Below are positions 11,066-22,345 of a stretch of DNA of 64,000 nucleotides, one piece after another. The stretch's first letter is position 1. Each line of letters starts with the position of its first letter. The position numbers and the translations under genes are program-made. The notes beneath the pieces were generated by a model. It was not told the DNA's origin. It did no database searches and saw nothing but the letters and a program-made list of their open reading frames with translations. This DNA is from Nereocystis luetkeana (taxonomy: Eukaryota; Sar; Phaeophyceae; Laminariales; Laminariaceae), in contig JARUPZ010000030.1 in the NCBI GenBank assembly GCA_031213475.1, positions 3,345,371-3,409,370 of the forward strand. The letters are read 5' to 3'.

Positions 11066-11163
11066 CGTGTCCTTTTAGAACTGCTGCCCCAATTTGGGGA
11101 CAAACCACTCAAAATTCTCAAGTAGTTTGCCCCCAAAACAGGATTCCGGTCCGGAAAGGTTAA
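11066..11163. mobile_element. piggyBac-like MITE, copy B, decayed
   Basis: CCTTTTAGAACTGCTGCCCC and the downstream GTAGTTTGCCCCCAAAACAG align with the other MITE copies. The right TTAA is intact (11160-11163), while the left target site has mutated to CGTG. This is the most diverged copy in its inner arms. Confidence 0.75.
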
Positions 11164-11318
11164 CTCCCTCCAAGCAGCATGGGAACGAGCGCAACGGAAC
11201 GAGGCTGCTCGCGGTCATTCGTTTCCGTTCCTGTTAATAGCTAAAATCACGTGTTTGGGCCCATCCATGCAGAATCCTGGGCCTCGCCAGCCGAATCGGC
11301 ACTAATGATTGGAGGACC

Positions 11319-11637
11319 TTTAACAATCTGGGAAAAGGGATCTTTAGGTTGGTAGGCTGTTCGGATGTTTTGGTTCCTGTTGGGATCAAGGCACGGGCGG
11401 AGACCCAACCCAACCCCTGACTCTAACCCTAACCCTAACCCTAACCCTAACCCTGATCCCAAACCGCAGCCGAAACGGGCCAAAACTCGCCATAAACGAG
11501 GCTACGCCGAGTTTGCATCGAACCAGGAACTTTCTCAGATAGATATAGATGCGGACGACGATTCCGAAGTGCAGACCACGCTACACATTTTTCAAGTGAA
11601 AAACACCCCTAAAGATCCCTTCTCCCAGATTGCTAAA
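11319..11637. repeat. 30-bp inverted repeats enclosing interstitial telomeric repeats
   Basis: TTTAACAATCTGGGAAAAGG.. (11319-11348) is repeated in inverted orientation at 11608-11637 (..CCCAGATTGCTAAA) with two visible mismatches. Between them, CCCTAA occurs about five times in a row (about 11421-11455), equivalent to TTAGGG on the other strand, followed by degenerate CCC-AA variants. The arrangement could be a small TIR element that acquired telomeric DNA, or a repaired break. Confidence 0.8.
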
Positions 11638-12690
11638 CCTACTCAATGAATGGTATCTTTTGCACATGCCACGGCAAATTGGTGTCCACGTCCATCTTCG
11701 TTGGAGTCCATCTACATCAAGTAATCTTCTATTAGTTCCCGTTCGGTCGGGCCGTTCGGTCCCCCCAAACAGGGAGAAGGAGTTCACCACTTCCTCTTCC
11801 CTTCACTACACGATAATCCTGCTGCACATTGTCGGATGGCAAGATAAATAAGAATCCTGAGTTTTGTTGCCCTTTTTTGCGCCCTTCTGATTCCAATTAC
11901 TTAGGGTCATTCTTCTCGGAGAGCTTTTTTTTATAATTTTTCGACATTTCTTTCGCGCAATTTTTTTCAGGCTTCCTTATTTTCCTGTTGTTTTTTTCCA
12001 AATATTGGAATGTTAACGAAATAGATATTTTTGGTTCTGGAGAATTTCACGAATAGTGACAGAACGCCTCCGGATATTGATACATATCTCCGATTATTTC
12101 CAAACTTTGGAATTTTTGGAAAAAGCGATAAGAATGAACCTTACTACCCGTCATGGGAACGAAGTGTTTCCCCCCGCAACATCTTGGACGACGAAAAAGA
12201 TATATCCTGGGTTTTAGCCAAAATCAGGTATACCTGCTCACTTATCGGCCAAAATCAGTTGCATACTTAAAACAAGAACGAAACACACGTCAGGAGCCCT
12301 CCTTTTGGCCAGGCTGACATCTTACCCGATTTGGACTCGAAAAGGCCAAGGTATACCTGACTTTGTCTACTCTGTCTATTAATAGCTAGCTTTCAACTGA
12401 CTTTCGCCAAATTTGAACCGATCAGAGAGGCCATATGAGTACGTACATACCTGGTACACTGTTGTTTTCTCTGTGCACGCATTTGCGGTCCCTTGGTTGA
12501 AAGTCGTATGCAAAACTTTGGACTCGTACGAACATGCGTACGTATTTATACATACATCATGCGCACTCTGACTTCACTTTTTAGGTTCTTTGGGGTGTAC
12601 GATATGCTTCAGTTGTTAGTTGATTTGATTTGTACTTTGTTGGTTTGTATGGTCACAGGAGTCATATTCCCGCACCATGGACACACTCGG
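11638..12690. other. AT-rich region with dispersed repeat pieces, no gene
   Basis: 11806-11850 holds the end of a dispersed repeat (GCTGCACATTGTCGGATGGC) also found at 39985-40030 and 45600-45640. 11925-12065 is an inverted, diverged counterpart of 30300-30440 (GGAGAATTTCACGAATAGTG). No supported coding sequence is seen. Confidence 0.5.
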
Positions 12691-12892
12691 CATTGCTTCT
12701 GCACCACCCCGCATCGAGGTGGACTCAGATTTAGTACGGCAGGATAATTTGTGCCGAGCAGGCGGTTTCGTAAGGATGGCCGAGAAGCTTTAAAACTGTC
12801 AACGGGGGGGCCTGCATGCGTTCTTCGAAGAGTATCTCGCCAAACCGAACGACTCCTCGCGAATAACAACCAGGTGAGATTCTACGAGCACC

Positions 12893-12990
12893 TTAACCCC
12901 TTTAGCCCCGCACTCCCATATGTGGGGACAAAACACTTTAAATATAAGTAGTTTGCCCCCAAAACGGGACTGGGGTTCTAAGAGGGTTAA
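12893..12990. mobile_element. piggyBac-like MITE, copy C, nested in LINE C
   Basis: This 98-bp near-palindrome has TTAA at both ends (12893-12896 and 12987-12990). The flanks are GAGCACC on the left and TAATACGGTGGGATTGG on the right. The same LINE position in copies A and B reads, on the coding strand, AAGCACCTTAAGAGTACGG with a single TTAA. The element thus inserted at TTAA and duplicated it. Confidence 0.95.
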
Positions 12991-13680
12991 TAATACGGTG
13001 GGATTGGAAGGGAATGAGCGAGGAGCGAACAGTTCATTAGGGGCGAGGATGGCACGCTGTTGCGGGATAAGGTGCGAATTCGTGAACGCTGGTCGGGGTT
13101 TTACCACGAACCTTTTAACATGAAATCGCTTAACCTCGATCCCACGATCATCGACCTTTTGCCGACGCGACCGCTAAACCTGTCGCTCGGAGATGAGCTA
13201 TCCATGGACAAGATGACGGAAGCACTTCAGGGGATGTCAAATTGGAAAGCTGTTGGGCCAGTTTGTCTCTCGGCCGAACTCCTAAAACTCGACCACCCCG
13301 CATTCGTCCAGTGCTTTCACGGTATCCGGGTCAAGTTTTGGGTAACAGGAGAAGTCAGCCAGCAATGGAAAGATGCCACCATCAAGATCCTTCACAAAAA
13401 GAAGGACCGAACTGATTGTAACAACTACACAGGGATCTCGCTTGTTGTCCACGCAGCCAAGTTTTTGTTGAAAATCGTCGCGTCTCGCCTCAGCAACTAC
13501 TGCGAGACCGAGGAACTACTCCCTGAGGAACAGTGCGGCTTCCGCCCCGCACGATGAACGATTGATATGTTGTTCGTCGTGCGCCGGTTGCAGGAGCTCG
13601 GACGACAGAGGAAACTCCCCCTGTACGTCTGCTTCGTCGATCTGCATAGAGCGTACGACTCTGTCGACCGAGAGCTGCTA

Positions 13681-14028
13681 TTTTTTTTTTTTTTTTTTTT
13701 TTTTCCATCCCATTCATTATCTTCGCACATCTTCTTCTCTCTCTCCTTCCAACTCGTAACTCAGATCCGGGGTCACATAGCAGGCTCTTCTCCCCCCTTC
13801 CCGCTACGGTACGTGCCTTCATTTTTTATCGCGAGAAGATTTCAGCCTTTTCTTCCCTCGTCGACTCGCATCGAATTGTGCCTACCCACGCTGCAAGGCG
13901 CTCTCAACAATTGAATCCCTTTTTTTATTTTTGCAAATAAAGTCAAAGTCCGACCCTCCTAGGGCTCGAACCCAGGACTCAAACAGGTGGAATTCGAGGT
14001 TAACCACTTGAACCACCGGGGCGACCGG
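13681..14028 (-). mobile_element. tRNA-derived SINE, copy 2, nested in LINE C
   Basis: The plus-strand T run (13681-13704) is the 3' tail; the tRNA-like head ends at 14028 (GGGGCGACCGG). It separates LINE motif A (VDRELL) from the downstream GVPTKML block, which are contiguous in copies A and B. The flanks GAGCTGCTA and GGACTGAATGG are both similar to the uninterrupted target GAGCTGTTATGG, suggesting a decayed target duplication of about 11 bp. Confidence 0.9.
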
Positions 14029-14511
14029 TACTGGACTGAATGGGAGGTACTCACACGCTTTGGTGTACCAACCAAGATGCTGAAAAGTATCCGTAATCTC
14101 CACAAAGGCATGCGGGCTCGCGTGCGTACGGATGACGGCAAACACTCGGAATGGTCTGATGTCACGCAGGGACGGCGGCAAGGCTGTGTACTATCACCGC
14201 TACTGTTCAATATATTATTCGCTGCTGCGCTACACGTTGTACTAGTAGGCTTCAGCCCAGACAAAGCTACTGTAAGGGATCTGGTTCAACTCCGTGATAC
14301 TGGAGTAGTCGGAACAAAGGAGCAGGAGCCATTGGCGTGCGTGCGAAGGGCTGCATGGGCATGTTGTACGCCGATGACGCAAGGAATATCACGAAGTCGA
14401 CTGAAGGGCTCGCCAAAATGATTGAGTCATCGTGATTGTCTTCGAAGCAGCATGCTTCACGGTATCGGAAAATAAGACAGAGACAATGCTTCTACGAATA
14501 CCAGACCAGAC

Positions 14512-14755
14512 GAGTTCTGCGATAGAGGTAGCACATTTCCTCTATTTTTTTTTCTCAATGACGAGGTGCCTTAACTCAAAACCGTCGGAATGCCAATCTT
14601 GTTTCGAAAAATGACGTTTCAGTATATTTGGACTATGGGCTTATTCATCGGGATTCCGTTTGTATTTTGCTGAAGTCAGTTGTCGGGTGAGGTATGGACC
14701 TCCTTCAGTAACACGCCCCAGAAAAAAAGCGTGAACCTCGATCGTAGAACGCCTC
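14512..14755. mobile_element. TIR element family 1, copy 2, nested in LINE C
   Basis: The left end GAGTTCTGCGATAGAGGTAG and right end CGATCGTAGAACGCCTC are inverted repeats. The element is 244 bp, AT-rich and non-coding. It is flanked by ACCAGAC at 14505-14511 and 14756-14762. The empty LINE site in copies A and B reads ACCAGACCGGACAACCCTCG, so a 7-bp target duplication fits. A 7-bp duplication does not by itself assign a superfamily. Confidence 0.9.
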
Positions 14756-15645
14756 ACCAGACAACACTCGCACCACTGCTCGCCATCGAAGCAGCAGGCC
14801 AGAAGTATGGACAGACGGTGCAGTTCTTATACCTAGGCGGCATTATCAACGAAAATGCCAACCTCTCGCTCAAGATCGACCAACGGATCCGTCCGGTGCG
14901 GGCATGCCTCAAACGGTTCGGCCCGGAGTTGTATGATAGGACGACCGCCCGCCCCCCTTAGCCTGAAAGTCCGAATGCTGAAGGCCGAGGTGATTGAGAC
15001 CCTGCTGTACGGGTGTGTGACGTGGACCCTTAGAGCAGAACACTTGCCAAGCTTCGAACGGCTCACCGCTAAGTACTTTTGCGAGTCATTGGCTTCTAGC
15101 GCCGACTTCGTACTGACCACACCATCCTCTCGCATGCGAAGACCCTCAAGATGATACGTTGCGAGAGCATCGAAACGACCACCCGTAAACGGCGGCTCTT
15201 CTTTGCGGGGGCCGTGGCACGGCAAAGCAAGGAGTGACTACCCAGTCGGGTATTGTTCGGGACGATGGCTGGCGGGGAGAACCCGAGACCTGGCGGACAG
15301 TTCAAGGCTTGGCATAGATGCACAGTCGAAGACCCCAGGGAGTTCCGAGCTACCGAAGGGTTAACGGAACTTTCCCCCTTGGTGTTTGAAGTGGAGACCG
15401 CGCTGTGGTCCACTGCAGCAAACAAGGCGGGGAAGTGTTACCGGGGGATCCTCGAAGTAGTCGAACGGTTCATGATGAGGTGGCACGAGGATGAGGCTGA
15501 GCTTTGAACAGGCAGCGCCGCGCATCCGTCGTGGGTGTTGTCCAAGGGAATGGGGCAAGGGGGGGCAACAAGAAGAAGAGTGGAAGGAAACCCGACCAAC
15601 GGAATGCGGGGGGGGGGGGGGGGGTCAGGAGGGGTAGAACGAAGA

Positions 15646-16124
15646 CCGCGGTGGACGAAAGTAGGAAGGATATGGCAGAAAGGGTAGCAAGGCACCAGGC
15701 CGACTAGGATATAGAACATGCCTATGCTACTAGAGCCGCCAACTGGTGTAGCCGCTTCGAATGCGGTCTTCCTTTGTCTTCTTTTCCTTTTTTCTTCTTC
15801 TTTTTTGAGCTTGATTATCTGTGATTTTCATTTCATTTACAAGCTGAACTAAAAAGAGTCGTCTGGCGTATGTGGATGACGAGCCTCCGCGGTGGACGAA
15901 AGTAGGAAGGGTATGTCAGAAAGGGTAGCAAGGCACCAGGCCGACTAGGATATAGAACATGCCTATGCTACTAGAGCCGCCAACTGGTGTAGCCGCTTCG
16001 AATGCGATCTTCCTTTGTCTTCTTTTTCTTTTTTCTTCTTTTTTGAGCTTGATTATCTGTGATTTTCATTTCATTTACAAGCTGAACTAAAAAGAGTCGT
16101 CTGGCGTATGTGGATGACGAGCCT
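15646..16124 (+). repeat. 241-bp tandem duplication at the LINE C ORF end/3' UTR
   Basis: The segment from CCGCGGTGGACGAAAGTAGG to GTGGATGACGAGCCT appears at 15646-15886 and again at 15887-16124 with few differences. It covers the last ~22 codons, the stop and the start of the 3' UTR. A G run (15608-15624) sits just upstream. Confidence 0.9.
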
Positions 16125-17704
16125 GCTTTGCTCGTTTCGTGTTGTCTGACGCCGAGGAGCGGGGCATTGTTGACGAACGCAGGACGGAGACGGCAGGCGG
16201 GGTAGCTTGGTGCCAGGCAGACTAGCAAGGAAAACCTGGCTACGGTATACTCCTGCCACAAACTGTTACGGCTACCTGGAGGGTGCTTTGTGCTTCGGTT
16301 GCCTGTTATTTCCCCGCGGTTCTTAGTCTTCCTCTCTTTATAATTAGCTGTGTTTCTTTTTTGGCTCATTCTTTTCAAGTATCTGCCACATTCCCTGCGG
16401 GGAGGCACGACAGCTTTTTCCGTTTTTTTTTTAAATTTCTCTTTCGAGTTGTTTTATACCTGGTATGTTTTACTCCGAGTTCCCTCTTTGATATATTGTG
16501 TATGTTGTGCCTTTTTTATCCAGTAGAATGACACAGTATTGTCTGCTACTGTTGTGCTTACTGCATACGAAGTACCAGGTACGTAACAACGTAGTATCTC
16601 TGCTGTGGCGTAGGTTTCTGACCACATAACTTGTATCTCACCATCTCTTTATGATTGAAGAATCGGCACGGACACTGGTGTTGTGCTGGATGTCGACGGA
16701 TAGAAATAACGGTTTAATGTGAAGAACACACACAAGGAGTTATGGGCTATATCAACTATAAATATATACCCTGGTACCTGGTACATGGTACAAGGTCCCC
16801 CTGCAGGAGATGTGTGTGTGTGTTCTTCACATTAAACCGTTCGTTCTACCCGTCGACCTCCAGCACAACCAGTGTCCGTGCCGATTCTTCAATCCTATAA
16901 GAGATACAAGTTCTGTGGTCACAAAGATACGCCACAGAGATACTACGTTGCCACGTGTGTAGTGTGCACTGCAGTGGGCAATGCAAAGCCATGCCATCAT
17001 ACTAGATACGACAGTCACGACATACGCAATCTATGAAATAGTGAAACGAAAAGAAACAATCAAAGTGAAAACAAAAACAAGGTAGACAAATCAAAAGAGA
17101 AAAAAAAAAACAAAAATGAAAGCAAAATCTAGGAGAAACAATCTGTCGTGCCCCCCCACCCGCAGGCGAGGTGGCCAACACTTGAAAACAAACGAGCTGG
17201 AGAAAAGAAAGAAAATAAAATAAAATAAGAAAAAACACCACTTCTTGTAAACAGAGTAAGACAAAGAACCAAGGAAAAAAGTAACAAGGAAAAACAACAA
17301 AGAAAGGGGAAATAACAGGCAGACCAAAGCCCAAAGCACCTTCCAGGTGGCGGCAGCAGCTTGTGGTACGAGTAGTATAGCCAGGTTCTCCCTGCTAATC
17401 CGCCTGGTACCTTGCTACCCAGACTGCCGTCTCCGCCCTGCGTTCGTCAACTATGCCCAGCCCCTTGGCGTCAGACAATACGAAACGAGCAGAGCAGGTT
17501 CGTCGTCCAACCACGCCACACGGTTCCTTCAGTACGGCTTATCAATCAGGAAAGGAAGAGGAAGAGAAAAAATAATATGAAAATCACGGAGAGTCAGCGC
17601 AAGAAAGAAAAAAAAACAAAAACAAGAAGAGAAGACAAGGGAAGACCACGTTCGAACCAGCTGCACCAGTTGGTAGCACTAGTAGTATGGTCATGTTCTA
17701 CTTC

Positions 17705-20587
17705 CTAGTCGACTTGGTGCCTTGCTACCCTGTCTGCCATCTCCTTCCTACTTTCGTCTACCGTCGTTTCCCTTCCACCCCTCCTGTTCCCCCCCCTCTC
17801 CGCATTCCCTCGGTCAGGCTTTCTGCCACTTCTCCTGTTGCCCCCTCCCCCCCCGTTCCCTTGGGCACCATCCACGGCGGATGCACGGCGCTGCCTACTC
17901 ATCTCAGCCTCAGCCTCGTGCCACCTCACCATGAACCGTTCGGCTGCTTCAAGGATCCCCCGGTACCACTTCCCCGCCTTTTTGTCTGCAGTTGACCACA
18001 ACGCGGTCTCAACTCCAAACACCAAGGGGGCAACTTCCGTTGACCCTTCGGTGGCTCGGAACTCCCTAAGGTCTTCGACTATGCATCTATGCCAAGTCTT
18101 ACACTGTCCGCCTGGTCTCGGGTTCTCCCCACCAGTTATCGTCCCGAATATTACCCGACTGGGTAATCGCTCCTTGCTTTGCCGTGCCACGCCCCCCGCA
18201 AAGAAGAGCCGCCGTTTACGAATGGTCGTTTCGATGCTCTCGCAACGTGTCATCTTGAGGGCCTTCGCGTACGAGAGGGTGGCATGGTCAGTATGAAGTC
18301 GGCGCTGGAAGCCAATGACTCGCAGCAGGACTTGGTGGTGAGCCGTTCGAAGCTTGGCAAAGTGTTCCGCTCTGAGGGTCCACGTCACACACCCGTACAG
18401 CAGGGTCTCAATCACCTCGGCCTTCAGCATTCGGACTTTAAGGCTAAGGGGGGCGGTCGTCCTATCATACAACTCCGGGCCGAACCGTTTGAGGCATGCT
18501 CGCATGAGGCGGATCAGTCGGTCGATTTCGAGCGAGAGCGCAGCGTTTTCGTGGATAACGCCGCCTAGGTATAATAACTGGGTCGTCTGCTTATACCTCT
18601 GACCTGCCGCTTCGATGACGAGCGGTGGTGCGAGGGTTGTCCGGTCTGGTGTTTGTAGGACCATTGTCTCAGTCTTCTTTTCCGACACCGTGAGGCCTGC
18701 TGCTTCGAAGACAGTCACGATGACTTAATCATTTTGGAGAGCCCTTCAGCCGACTTCGAGACAATTCCTGCATCATCGGCGTACAACATGCCCCATACAG
18801 ACCTTCGCACGCACGCCAATGGCTCCTCCTTCCCTGTTCGAACTACTCCAGCTTCACTGAGTTGGACCAAATCCCTCACAATGGCTTCGTCTTGGCTGAA
18901 GCGTACTAGTACGACGTGTAGCGCAGCAGCGAAGAACACGTTAACAGTAACGGTGATAGTACACAGCCTTGCCGCAGCCCCTGCGTGACATCAAACCATT
19001 CCGAGAGCTCGCCGTCATCAGTACGCACGCGAGCCCGCATGCCATCGTGGAAATTACGGATAATTCTCAGCATCTTGGTTGGTACGCCAAAGCGTGTGAG
19101 TACCTTCCATAACAGCTCTCGGTCGACAGAGTCGTACGCTTTCTGCAGATCGATGAAGCACACGTATAAGGGGATTTTCCTCTGTCGCCCGAGCTCTTGC
19201 AGCCGGCGCACGACGAACAACATATCAATCGTTGATCGTGCGGGGCGGAAGCCGCACTGTTCCTCGGGGAGTAGTTCCTCGGTCTCGCAGTAGTTGCTGA
19301 GGCGGGACGCGACGATTTTCAACACACTTTGCCTGCGTGGGCAACAAGCGAAATCCCTCTATAGTTGTTGCGGTCAGTTCGATCCTTCTTTTTGTGAAGG
19401 ACCTTGATGATCGCATCTTTCCATTGCTGAGGGACTTCTCCTGTTAACCAAACATTGACAAGGATGTTGTGAAAGCGCTGGGCGAATGCCGGGTGGCCGA
19501 TTTTTAGGAGCTCGACCGGGAGACCATCTGGCCCGACAGCTTTCCAATTCGACATCCCCTTAAGTGCTTCTGTCATCTCGTCTATGGATGGTTCATCTTC
19601 AAGCGACAGTTTAGGCGGTCGCGGTGGCAAGAGGTCGATGATCGTGGGATCGAGTTTCAGCGACTTCGTGTTCAAGAGTTTGTGATAAAACCCCGCCCAT
19701 CGTTCACGAATTCGCACCTTATCCCGTAGGATCGTGCCATCCTCGTCCCTAATGAACTGTGCGCTCCTCGCTTTAGTCCCTTCCAATCCTACCGTACTCT
19801 TAAGGTGCTTGTAAAAGCCTCTTTGGTCGTTGTTCGCTAGGAGTCGTTCGGTTTCTGCAAGGTACGCTTCGAAGTACGCATGCAGTCCTGCGGCAATCAC
19901 CTTCTGCAGGTTCGCACACGCAGATCTCAGGGTCTTCCACGGGGTTATGTCCCGGGGGTGGGCACGCAAGAATTGTCGTGCATCCTCCCTCGCTGTCCAT
20001 GCTGGTATGAATGCGGCCAAGGTTTCGGCAGACTTACACCATCCATGTCTGCGGTGGCGACGTGCAGGGGGTGGTACCTCTTTTTCGACCCCATCAATAT
20101 CAGCCGTAGTGAAAATCTCAACCATACCAGACGTATTACGGGGCTGGATAGGCTGGTTGAGAGTGGAGATGACCCTGGAGACTACTCGTTCACGACACTT
20201 TCCATCGGACATAAAAAGCTGCCTGTCGAACTCTCGGCGTTTCGTCGGTCTACGTTTTTTTCTGTTGGGCGAAAAATGACCACCGAGTCGGACTTTGATA
20301 TACAAGATGTTGTGGTCTGAGTCAGCCTTAGCTGGGGCAGGAGGCTGTGGGACGACTTTCGCATCTTTTGCTCTAGGTCGATGGACTTGATGGGTTAGGA
20401 TGTAGTCAATCCGCTTACGGTCATTCGGGCTGGTGCCGTTGTGAGTATGCGATATCCCACCCTTGCGCGTCCTGAAAAACGTGTTGGTGAGAGCTATCGT
20501 TACGAACATCACGTCCATACGCTCCCAGCACTCTGCTTTCATCATCACCGCACCCTTCCTTCCTCTGTCCAGTTCGCGCGTTGGCAT
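17705..20587 (-). pseudogene. LINE RT region of copy B, broken by frameshifts
   Basis: Four overlapping frames reproduce the copy A protein: 20587-19319 (end of endonuclease with RIDYIL and SDHNIL, then the RT fingers), 19325-18906 (motif [10 protein letters not shown]), 18939-18715 (LYADDAG) and 18718-17705 (connection and C terminus). Compared with copy A there is a 1-bp deletion near 19322 (CAACACACTT versus CAACAACACTT), a 1-bp deletion near 18942 (CACGTTAACAG versus CACGTTGAACAG) and a small indel near 18725. The catalytic residues remain, but the frame is lost. Confidence 0.85.
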
Positions 20588-21047
20588 CCATCAGTACAAA
20601 CAGACACTCTTTCGTCGGGTTTTTTTCCACCAGGTACTCCAGCTTCTGCCAGAAAATACGTTTCAGTTCAGCGTCCTTGGTACAATCAGTTGGAGCATAC
20701 GCAACGACGAAATTGACTGCCTCGCATTTGCCAGCCATCTCAAAGCGCATAGACATTAGCCGCTCGTCAACGAGCTGATGAGTATACACAGACTTACTGC
20801 ACAACGATTCCTTGACAGCTAGGCCTACTCCGTACAGCCCTTGCCTGGTGGCTGTTGTTTCCTGTCCTGAACAGAAAAAACGATACCCTGCCGCACGGAA
20901 CGTCGTGCTGCCGGACCTCCGAGTTTCTCGCAGGCCAATGAAGTCACAGCCGAGTTGCCGTCCCTTCGCCAGTACACGCTCGTCATGTCCGTACCCGTTC
21001 TTCCCCTTTACAGCCAGGGTGCGCACATTGTAGGTCGCTACCGTCAC
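20421..21047 (-). pseudogene. LINE APE-type endonuclease domain, copy B
   Basis: The frame contains the endonuclease motifs VATYNVRTL, the glutamate block FIGLRETRRSG, GVGLAVKESL, VVAYAPTD and [12 protein letters not shown]. The later motifs [14 protein letters not shown] and SDHN lie in the overlapping frame 20587-19319, so a frameshift falls near 20500-20590. This domain nicks the target DNA to prime reverse transcription in RTE-like elements. The frame also opens upstream (AKKAAREARKRQKEALVT) into a Lys-rich stretch. Confidence 0.85.
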
Positions 21048-21160
21048 AAGTGCCTCCTTCTGTCTCTTACGAGCCTCGCGTGCTGCTTTCTTTGCCAGCC
21101 GACGTGAGGCTCGTCCCCGCCTTCTTTTTTTCTTTTTTTTTTTTCTTTTTTTTCTCTATG

Positions 21161-21904
21161 GCGAAAGTGGCTCTCCGTTTCGTAGCCCGGTACGCGCCTT
21201 GGTTTCCGTTGGCTGGGTGCAGCCGTCCCAACCCACGCCGACAATCCAATCCTTCCTGTCGTGCATGCATACCCACGCTGTGGCCAGCCTCTCCACTCCA
21301 CCGGCTGCCCACGTAGCGCTCTCTGCTGTGGTGATGTACCCGTCCCGCCAGAGGGATGAACTCCTCGGCGTCGGGGTTAAGAAGAAAAAACATCACCACC
21401 ACCCCACGCGGTCCTTAAAGCGAGCAGGCCACCAGCCGGACCGCGCAAGGTTCCCTACCTACCTAGTCCGAAGCTCGATGTTCGTGTGACTGTCGCTAGA
21501 CCGCTGCAGGTCCTGGCGGACTTCCTCGGCCCACCCCAAGGACGGGGCAGGCCGAAGCAGGCAGGAATCTGTATTGTATGGGAGTGGCGCAAGAACGAAA
21601 TAAAACCCGTATGAAATCGTACCTACACACCTGTTAAGAACTGCACCCACCGATCATTAATATGAAGAACACACATGCATTTGTTTTAGGACAGACTACA
21701 CGGTTTGTGGATTTTAGTGAGTGATCACCACTACAACAATACTACAATACAACGGTAGTGGATAGATTGATCCGGAACAGATTACTCGCGGCGATCAATT
21801 CTGCGCTTGCGGGGGTAACCGAAACGTTGCGTGAGGTCGAGGTTGCGACGTAATACTTAGTCACAAGCTGAGTAAAATACAGCGCATCTGTATACGTATG
21901 TTTG
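21161..21904. other. possible LINE 5' flank, no gene recognised
   Basis: Minus-strand frames (21402-21067 and 21301-21044) run into the K-rich leader of LINE B and may be its 5' region. There is no other support. A short (AC)-type LINE tail motif (ATGAAGAACACACATGC) is at 21661-21677. Confidence 0.35.
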
Positions 21905-22345
21905 TGAACTTTGCAAGGTTAGGTTCTGCAGGATACCTACAGAACCTTGTACCCGGGGTATTTACCCGAGAAATACCATACAGAGATCTTCTGTAAGCTT
22001 AGTGAGACATTTATATCCGTACCCGGAATTTCTGTAAGTTCTGTATGACGTTCATACCCGTACCCAGAAGTTATGTACCGGGTAAGTCTCTACGCCCCGT
22101 TTCGCAATACCCGGGGTACCGGTACATCATTTTTTTACCTGCCCAGAACTTCTGTGCGTTCTGTACACCCGTGCCACAATACCCGGAACTTCTGTGAGTT
22201 CTGTCAGGGTTTTATACCCTAACCCGGAACTTCTGTAAGTTCTGTAAGGCATCCATACCCGTTCCCGGAACTTCTGTAAGTTCTGTCAGACCTTCGGCAC
22301 AATACCCGGGGTAAGGGTATACACTCGGCGCAATACCCGGGGTGC
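21905..22345. repeat. minisatellite field 1, GAACTTCTGTRAGTTC units
   Basis: Imperfect units contain a core such as GAACTTCTGTAAGTTCTGTA plus CCCGGGGTA or ATACCCGGA linkers, at irregular 40-60 bp spacing. The core is an imperfect palindrome (GAACT...AGTTC). Most units point the same way. Confidence 0.8.

Larger units (their letters stand above)
12790..15707 (+). pseudogene. LINE reverse transcriptase pseudogene (copy C)
   Basis: The RT frame is disrupted by stops, frameshifts and three nested elements. The longest clean pieces are 13060-13557 (fingers region through the FRPAR motif), 13987-14421 ([11 protein letters not shown]), 14680-14961 (QFLYLGGIINENANLSL) and 15253-15507. The FRPAR motif is followed directly by a TGA stop at 13556. 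No active product is possible. Confidence 0.85.
12690..16742 (+). mobile_element. LINE copy C, decayed, with nested insertions
   Basis: RT-coding sequence can be followed in the plus direction from about 12790 (GLHAFFEEYLA) to the stop near 15707. Recognisable blocks include NWKAVGP (13240s), NNYTGISL (13420s), the block before the SINE ending VDRELL (13676), and the post-SINE fragment [11 protein letters not shown]. The YADD region is present but frameshifted. After the ORF come the 3' UTR with a tandem duplication and a terminal (AC)n tail near 16735. Insertions inside it are a MITE (12893-12990), a SINE (13681-14028) and a TIR element (14512-14755). The left boundary is approximate. It is much older than copies A and B. 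Confidence 0.85.
16811..21160 (-). mobile_element. LINE copy B, near full length, frameshifted
   Basis: In coding order it has a Lys/Arg-rich leader (A-rich run, plus-strand T tract 21124-21160), an APE-type endonuclease, RT, Gly/Arg-rich C terminus, 3' UTR and a (CA)n tail (plus-strand TG run 16811-16822). It lies tail to tail with LINE C, about 70 bp apart. The 5' boundary beyond the K-rich leader is uncertain. Confidence 0.9.

Noticed and set aside
12058-12075. AGAACGCCTC as another TIR element end
   Set aside because: Only the short word matches; there is no partner end or family interior nearby.
13930-14028. tRNA gene on the minus strand
   Set aside because: The A and B boxes belong to a SINE head: the same head plus a conserved 260-bp body and A tail occurs three times, inserted into other elements.
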